Source: Xenococcus sp. MO_188.B8 (GTDB lineage Bacteria; Cyanobacteriota; Cyanobacteriia; Cyanobacteriales; Xenococcaceae). From it: 32,565 nt of DNA. Shown piece by piece: positions 25,756-32,565 of the stretch. The notes under the pieces were generated by a model. That model ran no database searches, was not told the DNA's origin, and saw nothing but the letters and a program-made list of their open reading frames with translations. Position numbers and translations under genes: made by a program. The stretch is from positions 1 to 32,565 of the forward strand of contig JASJDR010000086.1 of NCBI GenBank assembly GCA_030065615.1. Reading direction: 5' to 3'. Position 1 is the first letter of the stretch, and each line of letters opens with the position of its first letter.

Positions 25756-27966
25756 ATGTCAAAATTCTGCCTAAATCCAACCTGTAAAAACCCTCAGAAT
25801 CCAAATCAAAATAAAATTTGTCATGGTTGTAATGCTAATTTAGCAAAAACTACTCAAAGCTATATATTTGAGAATTATCGAATTACTAAACTTCTGGGAG
25901 AGGGGGGTTTTGGACGTACTTATTTAGCCGAATATTTACGTCGCTACAATGAGCCAAGGTTAATTAAAACATTAATCACTAGTGGGCATAAACAGACTCA
26001 GCATAAAATCAAAGAATTATTTACCAGAGAAGCAGAGCAACTCTATCATTTAGATCATCCTCAGATTCCTAAATTATATGAATATTTTGAAAAGGACAAT
26101 AATTTATATTTGGTGCAGGAATTTATCGATGGCATTAATCTTCGTGAAGAATTAAAACAAGAAGGACCTTTTTCAGAAGAAAAAATTCAAATTCTTTTAG
26201 AAAAACTTTTACCTGTCCTAAGCTATATTGAAGATCAAAATCTTCTCCATCGTGATATTAAACCCGATAATATTATGCGACGCCACAGCGATGGGGTTTT
26301 AATGTTGATTGATTTTGGCGCTGCCAGAGTCAAAACTGGCATGGGGTTGACTCTTTTAACTGCTATCTATACCCCTGGCTATGCTGCCATAGAACATATG
26401 ATGGGGAGACCAGTTAAAGCTAGTGATATTTATAGTCTAGGAGTCACTTGTATTCGTTTACTAACTGGTTGTTTACCCAGTAATACTACTGATCCAATTT
26501 ATGATGATCATGAAAATTGTTTGTGCTGGAAGGAGTATCTACAGGAAAATAATATTCAAGTTAGTGATCGACTAATAGCGATTTTGGATAAGATGGTAGC
26601 CTCTTCTCTCAGAGATCGCTATCCTGACGCAAAAGCAGTACTAAAAGATTTATTACGCCCTATTTCTCCTCCAGTATCGCTACCAAAAGTAGTAGAAAAT
26701 AGCCAACAATCTCCAGAAAAAGTTCAAAATTCTGGAGAAAATAGCCAACAACCTCCAGAAAAAGTTCAAAATTCTGGAGAAAATAGCCAACAACCTCCAG
26801 AAAAAGTCCAAGTTCTTGGAGAAAATAGCCAAAATTTTTCTGTGTCTCCAAGCTTTTCTGTAGCACCACAAACATTACCAAAAGTAGTAGAAAAGCGACA
26901 AAATTCTACAGTAAATCCAAGTTTTTCTGCCCCATCACAACAATCAGTAAATTTACCCAGAAAATTGGGATTACTAGCTGGTGTTGTTGCTATTTTAACT
27001 GGAGTTTTGGGAATAGGAGGGTATTTTTTAATTAACCAATCTGAAACAATAGATAATAATACTCAAGAATCCATTGATAAAAATGACACTATTCCTATTC
27101 TAGAAACCCTGGAATCTCAATATCAACAAGGAAATTATCAAGATTGTTATAAATTAGCTACAGATAATTACGATCAAGAACGCGATGTACTTCAAAAATA
27201 TGTACTTCAAGAATGGATCGGTAAATGTGGTTTAGAAGCAGCAAAAATAAAAGCAAATGCTGATAGTTATAGTGACGCGATCGCAATTGCTCAAACCATA
27301 CCAACTATAGTCCCAAACTATCAAGAAGTAGAAGATAGTATTAATATTTGGTCAGGAAAGATTTTAGAATATGCAACTCAAGTGTATCAACAAGGAAAAC
27401 TAGAAGATGCCATAAAAGTTACCGATACTATTCCTGATAATAGTAGTGCCAAAACTAAAATTCCTGATTTGATCTCCCAATGGGAACAAGAACAAAAACA
27501 AAAACAACAAGAACAAGAAAAACAACGACAGGAACAACAAGAACAAATCCGTGGACAAGTGTCACTTATCTCACAAAAAACCGGATTGGACTATACTCAA
27601 TTGCATGACTTCCTAGATTCGGGAAAGTGGCATGAGGCAGATCGAGCAACAACAAGAATTATGCTTCAAGGTGTTGGCAGACAACAACAAGGGTGGTTCA
27701 GGAAACAAGATATCAATAAACTTTCTTGTGAAGATTTACGCATTATTAACCAACTTTGGCTAGAATCTACCGAGGGTAACTCTGGCTTCAGCAGGCAAAA
27801 AGAAATTTGGCAAATGAATGGGAGTCCAGTTCACGCCCGTGGAAAGGCAAGTATTAGTGATGGTAAGATAGGCAAATTTCCTAGTGATCTATGGGAAGGA
27901 AAGTGGGGCATGTGGGATGTAACCATGGTAGAGTTCTTTTCTCGCGTTGCCAACTGCAGCCTTTAA
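25756..27966 (+). CDS. Ser/Thr protein kinase with GUN4-like C-terminal domain
   Basis: The 736-residue membrane protein has five parts in order. First, a zinc-ribbon-like head with Cys5, Cys10, Cys22 and Cys25. Second, a Hanks-type kinase domain (about 40-305) with GEGGFGRTY at 48-56, Lys71 as the ATP-binding lysine, HRD at 165-167 and DFG with Asp186, all intact. Third, a linker with three 14-residue repeats (ENSQQPPEKVQNSG). Fourth, one membrane span (about 404-424, LLAGVVAILTGVLGIGGYFL). Fifth, a helical and coiled region rich in Gln/Glu, then a GUN4-like domain (about 604-735: TGLDYTQLHDFLDSGKWHEA, then WFRKQDINKLSCEDLRIINQ). GUN4 binds porphyrins and stimulates Mg-chelatase in chlorophyll synthesis. 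The kinase is cytoplasmic and the GUN4-like domain on the far side of the membrane if there is one span. I infer a tetrapyrrole-sensing kinase, unproven. Confidence 0.87.
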   Translation: MSKFCLNPTCKNPQNPNQNKICHGCNANLAKTTQSYIFENYRITKLLGEGGFGRTYLAEYLRRYNEPRLIKTLITSGHKQTQHKIKELFTREAEQLYHLDHPQIPKLYEYFEKDNNLYLVQEFIDGINLREELKQEGPFSEEKIQILLEKLLPVLSYIEDQNLLHRDIKPDNIMRRHSDGVLMLIDFGAARVKTGMGLTLLTAIYTPGYAAIEHMMGRPVKASDIYSLGVTCIRLLTGCLPSNTTDPIYDDHENCLCWKEYLQENNIQVSDRLIAILDKMVASSLRDRYPDAKAVLKDLLRPISPPVSLPKVVENSQQSPEKVQNSGENSQQPPEKVQNSGENSQQPPEKVQVLGENSQNFSVSPSFSVAPQTLPKVVEKRQNSTVNPSFSAPSQQSVNLPRKLGLLAGVVAILTGVLGIGGYFLINQSETIDNNTQESIDKNDTIPILETLESQYQQGNYQDCYKLATDNYDQERDVLQKYVLQEWIGKCGLEAAKIKANADSYSDAIAIAQTIPTIVPNYQEVEDSINIWSGKILEYATQVYQQGKLEDAIKVTDTIPDNSSAKTKIPDLISQWEQEQKQKQQEQEKQRQEQQEQIRGQVSLISQKTGLDYTQLHDFLDSGKWHEADRATTRIMLQGVGRQQQGWFRKQDINKLSCEDLRIINQLWLESTEGNSGFSRQKEIWQMNGSPVHARGKASISDGKIGKFPSDLWEGKWGMWDVTMVEFFSRVANCSL
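26695..26820 (+). repeat. Three 42-bp tandem repeats in the kinase linker
   Basis: Units start at 26695, 26737 and 26779, each beginning GAAAATAGCC and encoding 14 residues. A fourth partial unit follows. The first two copies are nearly identical, so the array is recent and may vary in copy number between strains. Confidence 0.85.
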
Positions 27967-28142
27967 CAGGGATTCGTTATTAAAGGCAGAGAATAGAGCG
28001 AATAAGCCTGCTTTTTCCTTTTATTTAACAAGCTAATATTAAAGTTATGAAATCTAAAAGAAAATAAATATTAACGGAGTCGCAAAATTTTAAAAATTAA
28101 GTTACAAATAATAACTGTTAACTGGTTTGGGGAGCTGAGTCT

Positions 28143-30026
28143 ATGTGTGGCATAGTTGGATATATTGGAACACAAGCAGCAACAGAAATTTTAATCTCTG
28201 GTCTGGAAAGATTGGAATATCGTGGTTATGACTCTGCAGGAATCGCGACTGTATCTGAAGGTCAACTGAATTGCGTTAAAGCCAAAGGCAAACTATACAA
28301 TCTCAGAGAAAAATTAGAACAAACCGTTGATCATGCTCAAATAGGTATTGGACATACTCGCTGGGCGACTCATGGCAAACCAGAGGTGCATAATGCCCAT
28401 CCTCATCTAGATAGTAACCTCAAAGTTGCGGTAGTGCAGAATGGTATTATTGAGAACTATCGAGAGTTAAGAGAAGAATTAAAGAGTAAAGGCATAGAAT
28501 TTAGGTCAGAGACTGATACAGAAGTTATTCCCCATTTAATCTCTCAATATTTAGCCGATTCTAGTCTCTCTTTATTGGAAGCTGTACAAAAAGCGATTCC
28601 CCATTTAGACGGCGCATTTGCGATCGCAGTAATTAGTGCCGATAACCCTTATGAACTGGTAGTAGCTCGTCAACAAGCCCCGTTAACCCTTGGTTTTGGA
28701 CAGGGTGAATTTTTCTGTGCCTCCGATATTACGGCTTTAGTTCCCCATACCCACGCAGTTTTAAGCTTAGAAAACGGAGAAATGGCAAGACTTTCTCCCT
28801 TGGGAGTAGAAATCTATACGTTTGCTGGAGAAAGAGTTAGTCGCTTCCCCCGTACACTAGATTGGAATCCTGGACAGGTAGAAAAACAAGGATTCCGTCA
28901 CTATATGTGCAAAGAGATTTATGAACAACCAGGGGTGGTACGTAGTTGTCTCGAAACCTATATCAATCCCAATTGGAAAGTAGAAGATAATCCCGATTAT
29001 AGTCCGATTAATTTAGGGCTTGCTGAGCAACTCTACGACAATATCGATTTCATTCAAATCCTCGCTTGCGGTACCAGTTGGCACGCTAGTTTAATCGGCA
29101 AATATCTCCTCGAACAACTTGCAGGAGTTATGACGACCGTAGATTATGCTTCGGAATATCGTTACTCTCCCAAACCCGTTATGCCCCATACCCTGATTAT
29201 TGGTGTTACCCAGTCAGGAGAAACGGCTGATACGATCGCGGCTTTGGAAATGGAAAAAGCCCGAAGGGAGAAATTAGATAGCAAATACCATGCCAAACTC
29301 TTAGCTGTTACTAATCGCGCCGAAAGTACTATCGCTCAGTTATGCGATCGCATTATCGATACTCAAGCTGGCATCGAAATCGGCGTAGCAGCAACTAAAA
29401 CCTTTGTTGCTCAAGTAATGGGCTTTTATTTCTTGGCTTTAGACTTAGCTTATCGTCGTCAGACCTTATCCAATGAAAGAATTGATTCTATTATTACTGG
29501 TTTACGCAGTCTTCCTGAGAAAATAGAAAAAATACTTGAAACCCAGGAAAACGCGATCGAGCATTTAGCCCATGAATTTGTCCAAGAAACCGAAGACTTT
29601 ATTTTTGTTGGTCGAGGCATCAACTTCCCCATCGCGTTAGAGGGAGCATTGAAACTTAAAGAAATTAGTTATATCCATGCCGAAGGCTATCCTGCAGGAG
29701 AAATGAAACATGGTCCGATCGCCTTATTGGATAGTAAAGTACCGGTAGTCGCGATCGCAATGCCTGGCTCGGTTTATGAGAAGGTGATTTCTAATGCCCA
29801 AGAAGCGAAGGCAAGGGATGCGAGATTAATTGGTGTGACATCGGTTAATGCCGAGGAAGCAGGGATTACTTTTGATGATGTTTTAAATGTTCCTGAGGTG
29901 GAGGAGTTGTTATCGCCAATTTTAGCGGTTATTCCTTTGCAATTATTGTCCTATCATATTGCTGCAATTAAAGGTTTAGATGTTGACCAACCAAGAAATT
30001 TAGCGAAAAGTGTTACTGTTGAGTAG
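28143..30026 (+). CDS. glmS: Glutamine-fructose-6-phosphate aminotransferase (isomerising)
   Basis: GlmS makes glucosamine-6-phosphate from fructose-6-phosphate and glutamine, the first step towards UDP-GlcNAc for the cell wall. The 627-residue protein has the N-terminal glutaminase with Cys2 as nucleophile (MCGIVGYIG) and GHTRWATHG. Two SIS sugar-isomerase domains follow, the first with CGTSWHAS at Cys309 and TQSGETADT, the second from about residue 490 (GRGINFPIALEGALKLKEIS). The C-terminus is DVDQPRNLAKSVTVE, the most conserved stretch of the family and the part whose DNA is the attachment target of Tn7 (bound by TnsD). The ATG at 28143 has a good GGGGAG ribosome site. A Tn7-like end begins 24 bp after its stop. 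Confidence 0.97.
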   Translation: MCGIVGYIGTQAATEILISGLERLEYRGYDSAGIATVSEGQLNCVKAKGKLYNLREKLEQTVDHAQIGIGHTRWATHGKPEVHNAHPHLDSNLKVAVVQNGIIENYRELREELKSKGIEFRSETDTEVIPHLISQYLADSSLSLLEAVQKAIPHLDGAFAIAVISADNPYELVVARQQAPLTLGFGQGEFFCASDITALVPHTHAVLSLENGEMARLSPLGVEIYTFAGERVSRFPRTLDWNPGQVEKQGFRHYMCKEIYEQPGVVRSCLETYINPNWKVEDNPDYSPINLGLAEQLYDNIDFIQILACGTSWHASLIGKYLLEQLAGVMTTVDYASEYRYSPKPVMPHTLIIGVTQSGETADTIAALEMEKARREKLDSKYHAKLLAVTNRAESTIAQLCDRIIDTQAGIEIGVAATKTFVAQVMGFYFLALDLAYRRQTLSNERIDSIITGLRSLPEKIEKILETQENAIEHLAHEFVQETEDFIFVGRGINFPIALEGALKLKEISYIHAEGYPAGEMKHGPIALLDSKVPVVAIAMPGSVYEKVISNAQEAKARDARLIGVTSVNAEEAGITFDDVLNVPEVEELLSPILAVIPLQLLSYHIAAIKGLDVDQPRNLAKSVTVE

Positions 30027-30060
30027 TAAATGGCAGATATTAGCTAATATTGTAAAATCA

Positions 30061-30140
30061 TAAAAAAGTTAGAAACTTAATAATAAAGTTGGAAACTTAA
30101 TAATAAAGTTGGAAACTGAATAAAAAAGTTGGAAACTTTT
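30061..30140. repeat. Four 20-bp direct repeats, probable TnsB-binding sites
   Basis: Copies lie at 30061-30080, 30081-30100, 30101-30120 and 30121-30140, sharing the core AAAGTTGGAAACT (the first has AGTTAGAAACT). They abut with no spacers. In Tn7 the right end holds four overlapping TnsB sites within about 90 bp; here four copies lie within the first 90 bp of the element. Confidence 0.85.
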
Positions 30141-30144
30141 AATG

Positions 30145-30150
30145 TATAAT
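30145..30150 (+). promoter_or_regulatory. Candidate -10 box for tnsAB
   Basis: TATAAT follows directly after the TnsB-site array and 30 bp before the preferred tnsA start. No good -35 is seen at 17 bp. If the promoter is real, TnsB bound to its sites would repress its own operon. Confidence 0.3.
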
Positions 30151-30180
30151 ACAGTAACATCGTATTATGCAATTTTTCCA

Positions 30181-30996
30181 ATGACCAGAAACAAGAGGGA
30201 TTGGACGCAAGCTAAATTTGAGCGATATGTAAAAGAAAATCGCGGGAAAGGAAGTGGGAAAAACTATAAACCTTGGATTACCATTCAAGATTTTCCCTCA
30301 AAAGGTAGAGTATCGAGATCACCTGGGTGGAAAAGCGATCGCATTCACCATTTTATGTCAGACTGGGAGTTACGATTTTTCTATCTATTAGAATGGGCTG
30401 ATGGAGTTAAAGACATCAGGGAACAATATCCATTACTAGATTTAGACTTAGCATTTTGTATTGCTGATGAAATGGGAATTGAATATCCCAAAGATAAAAA
30501 AAGTGGTACTCCTTGTGTACTGACGACTGACTTTTTGATTACTGTAAAGCAAAAGGGAAAATTAGTTCAAATTGCTCGTACTTTTAAATTAGCCAAAGAG
30601 TTAGAGAAGAAAAGAGTCTTAGAAAAATTACAATTAGAGAAACACTACTGGAATAGACAAAGTATTAACTGGGCGGTAGTAACAGAACAAGAGATATCCA
30701 AAATTTTTACTGACAATATTAGATGGGTTCATTCTGCTTATAAGTGGGAATTGACAGAGGAAAGTGATAATGAAAATTGTTACTACCTCAGTAATATACT
30801 CAAAGAAAGATTAATTGCAAAAAAAACGCAAATCAATACGATAACAACAGCATTGGATAAAGAGATGGGGATTAAATCTGGAACATCTCTATCCTTATTC
30901 AAGCACTTAGTTGCCAGAAAAGAAATTATTGTCGATATGCTTGGAGCAAAACTATCTAGTAGTTCCTCAGCAAACATTATCCAAAAAGTTATTTAA
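30181..30996 (+). CDS. tnsA: Tn7-type transposase subunit TnsA (endonuclease)
   Basis: TnsA cuts the 5' strands at the transposon ends, so that with TnsB the element moves by cut-and-paste. The protein has 271 residues from the ATG at 30181; an in-frame ATG at 30142 would add 13, but overlaps the candidate -10 box and precedes the usual TnsA start (MTRNKRDWTQAKFERYVKEN). In 284-residue numbering the restriction-endonuclease core has Glu76 (SDWELRFFYLLEW), IREQYPLL, Asp130 (TTDFLI) and Lys149 (ARTFK). These match the Glu63/Asp114/Lys132 of Tn7 TnsA in order and near-equal spacing. The C-terminal half fits the TnsA winged-helix/TnsC-binding part. It ends 20 bp before tnsB and is probably co-transcribed. 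Confidence 0.9.
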   Translation: MTRNKRDWTQAKFERYVKENRGKGSGKNYKPWITIQDFPSKGRVSRSPGWKSDRIHHFMSDWELRFFYLLEWADGVKDIREQYPLLDLDLAFCIADEMGIEYPKDKKSGTPCVLTTDFLITVKQKGKLVQIARTFKLAKELEKKRVLEKLQLEKHYWNRQSINWAVVTEQEISKIFTDNIRWVHSAYKWELTEESDNENCYYLSNILKERLIAKKTQINTITTALDKEMGIKSGTSLSLFKHLVARKEIIVDMLGAKLSSSSSANIIQKVI

Positions 30997-31016
30997 TCGA
31001 GAATTCGAGAATTTCA

Positions 31017-32565
31017 ATGGCTAATCATTTATATGTTAACGATTTAATAGAGTGGCTGAATGAATCAGAGCAAAGCACAGTAGAAAGAATTGTCTGGATA
31101 GATGAAAATTATACTCTTGCTTTTATTTTCGATATTAATACCAATAAAGGTGCCCCCTATCCAAAGAGAATTAGTGAAATAGAAGAAGCTATTGATGAAG
31201 GCTATGCTTTAAAATTAAAATCAGATCCTTGGTTAAAAATAGTCAAAGATGATGAGCTATCTGATAAAGAACTAGAAATTAGAAATAGAGCTTGGAATAC
31301 AATTTCTAACTTAGTTCTACAAGAACCAGATATTTATGATCGTAAAATTCGTGGTTCTCTTGTCACTAATGTAATTGCTCAATGTGATGAAAAAATAACT
31401 AAAAAAACCATCTATGGTTATTTAAGAAAATATTGGCAAAGAGGGAAAACTAAAAATGCTTTACTTCCAGATTACTATAATTCGGGGGGAAGAGGTAAAA
31501 CTAAAAACTATAGCAGTGACAAAAAAAGGGGAAGACCTAGAAAATATAGTAATAATTCAAAAATTGGAATAGGAGTAAATATTACTGAAGAGGATCGCAG
31601 AATTTTCAGAATTGCTATTTCAAAATTTTATAACAATCGTAAAAGAAACTTTTTAACAATTGCTTATAAACTAATGCTCAAGGAGTACTATACAGAAGAA
31701 ACTGTGTTCGATCATAATGGGGTCAAAAAGGCAGTATTAATTCCACCTGATAAAAGACCAACTTTAAATCAATTTCGCTATTGGTATGACAAAGAACAAA
31801 AAGATGTCAAAAAGACAATTTCTTCCAGAAGAGGTAGTAGAGCCTTTGCTCTAGAACACAGGGCTATTTTAAGTAACTCCAAACAAGAAACTATTGGTCC
31901 AGGTTCTCGCTATCAAATTGATGCTACTATTGCCGATGTCTATTTAGTTTCTAAATATAATCGTAATTGGATTATTGGCAGACCTGTAGTTTATGTAGTA
32001 ATTGATGTTTTTAGCCGCATGATTACAGGGGTCTACGTAGGTTTAGAAGGTCCCTCTTGGCTGGGAATGATGATGGCTTTAGTTAATGCCGCAACCGATA
32101 AGGTCAAATTCTGTGCCGAATATGGAATTGAAATTACTGAAGAAGAGTGGTTAGCTCATCATATCCCTGATGCCATTTTAGGCGATCGCGGTGAACTAGC
32201 GGGTAAAAATGTCGAAACCTCAATTGACAATCTCGGTATTCGGATTGAAAATGCTGCTCCCTATCGAGCCGACTGGAAAGGTTTAGTAGAAAGACATTTC
32301 CGTATTATTCATGATCGCGTCAAACCATTTCTTCCTGGCTATGTAGATGTTGATTTTACGCAAAGAGGTGGCAAAGACTATCGTTTAGATGCCAAACTCG
32401 ATTTAGATCAATTTACGAGAATTATTATTTATTTAATTAGATATCACAATAACGAACATCATTTACAAGAATACGACCGAGAAGAAATGATGATAGCTGA
32501 TGATATTTTAGCGATTCCCAAAGAATTATGGAAATGGGGAATTGCTAACCGTTCGGGAAGATTGA
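31017..32565 (+). CDS. tnsB: Tn7-type transposase TnsB (3' end beyond the window)
   Basis: TnsB is the DDE recombinase that binds the end repeats, cuts the 3' strands and joins them to target DNA. The frame is open from the ATG at 31017 to the last base (516 codons); Tn7 TnsB has about 700 residues, so the C-terminus is missing. The catalytic residues are Asp302 (QIDATIADVY), Asp390 (LGDRGEL) and Glu425 (KGLVERHFR). The spacings of 88 and 35 residues equal those of Tn7 TnsB (Asp273, Asp361, Glu396). VIDVFSRMI follows the first Asp as in Mu/TnsB-type integrase cores, and the N-terminal region should hold the helix-turn-helix DNA-binding domains. An accompanying tnsA rules out the Tn5053/TniA type and type V-K CASTs, which lack TnsA. 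Confidence 0.93.
   Translation, partial: MANHLYVNDLIEWLNESEQSTVERIVWIDENYTLAFIFDINTNKGAPYPKRISEIEEAIDEGYALKLKSDPWLKIVKDDELSDKELEIRNRAWNTISNLVLQEPDIYDRKIRGSLVTNVIAQCDEKITKKTIYGYLRKYWQRGKTKNALLPDYYNSGGRGKTKNYSSDKKRGRPRKYSNNSKIGIGVNITEEDRRIFRIAISKFYNNRKRNFLTIAYKLMLKEYYTEETVFDHNGVKKAVLIPPDKRPTLNQFRYWYDKEQKDVKKTISSRRGSRAFALEHRAILSNSKQETIGPGSRYQIDATIADVYLVSKYNRNWIIGRPVVYVVIDVFSRMITGVYVGLEGPSWLGMMMALVNAATDKVKFCAEYGIEITEEEWLAHHIPDAILGDRGELAGKNVETSIDNLGIRIENAAPYRADWKGLVERHFRIIHDRVKPFLPGYVDVDFTQRGGKDYRLDAKLDLDQFTRIIIYLIRYHNNEHHLQEYDREEMMIADDILAIPKELWKWGIANRSGRL

Larger units (their letters stand above)
30051..32565 (+). mobile_element. Tn7-like transposon, glmS-proximal end (runs off the window)
   Basis: The element starts with TGT at 30051, 24 bp after the glmS stop, the position at which Tn7 inserts in its attTn7 site. 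The end carries four abutting 20-bp repeats (30061-30140). tnsA and tnsB then read inward, away from glmS, as at the right end of Tn7. The host sequence just outside is AATAT (30046-30050), the predicted 5-bp target duplication, which should recur beyond the far end. tnsC, the targeting gene and the cargo are not in view. The exact first base is inferred from the TGT rule. Confidence 0.85.

Noticed and set aside
26660..26881. Minus-strand frames opposite the kinase linker
   Set aside because: They are the complement of the 42-bp repeats and follow their period; no independent evidence.
30061..30140. CRISPR array from four regular short repeats
   Set aside because: The 20-bp repeats abut with no spacers and lie at a transposon end, so TnsB sites explain them.
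31017..32565. Type V-K CAST or Tn5053 reading of the right edge
   Set aside because: A full TnsA with its Glu/Asp/Lys set precedes tnsB, while both alternatives lack TnsA.

Overview
The window looks like a chromosomal stretch of a cyanobacterium. The palindrome GCGATCGC (HIP1), the hallmark repeat of many cyanobacterial genomes, recurs throughout. The gene set also fits: a COP23-type secreted protein, an SLH-domain outer-membrane porin, a Ser/Thr kinase fused to a GUN4 domain, and cyanobacterial-style IS4, IS701 and IS200/IS605 remnants. The DNA is AT-rich. I cannot fix the genus; a Pleurocapsa/Stanieria-like organism is only a guess.

Layout. 1-205 is the right end of an IS200/IS605 element: the 3' tail of tnpB and a terminal hairpin. 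381-1187 is ttcA (tRNA 2-thiolation). 1338-10883 is a secretion locus: a large TpsA-type filamentous-haemagglutinin exoprotein on the minus strand, then on the plus strand a COP23-domain secreted protein, a TpsB outer-membrane transporter, and 28 bp later a membrane-anchored or secreted TPR-CHAT protein with an intact His/Cys pair. An exported TPR protein faces it convergently (10966-12075). 12339-20000 is mostly core: a tiny membrane protein, rsmB, a TerB-like protein, an exported unknown, frr and pyrH (overlapping), glutathione-dependent formaldehyde dehydrogenase, a second exported TPR protein, and tRNA-Thr(GGT).

The tRNA-Thr is surrounded by decayed mobile DNA: an IS4-type transposase fragment, a probable tyrosine-recombinase N-terminal fragment and a frameshifted IS701-type transposase. 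The IS4 fragment carries a 93-bp nested palindrome inserted in frame with a probable 4-bp target duplication. Part of that palindrome's sequence (13 nt) is shared with a hairpin in the tnpB tail at the window start, which suggests a dispersed palindromic element that tolerates insertion into coding DNA. Next come a small double-glycine-leader peptide gene, an iron-uptake-type porin with a clear terminator, an Ap4A phosphorylase, a lone MalG-type sugar permease and the kinase-GUN4 protein.

The right edge is the strongest find. glmS ends at 30026, and 24 bp later (30051) begins what reads as the glmS-proximal end of a Tn7-like transposon. It has a 5'-TGT terminus, four abutting 20-bp direct repeats (probable TnsB sites), then tnsA and tnsB reading inward, as in Tn7. 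The TnsB DDE spacing (88 and 35 residues) is identical to that of Tn7 TnsB. The rest of the element (tnsC, a TnsD/TniQ targeting gene, cargo, far end, possibly a CRISPR system) lies beyond the window.
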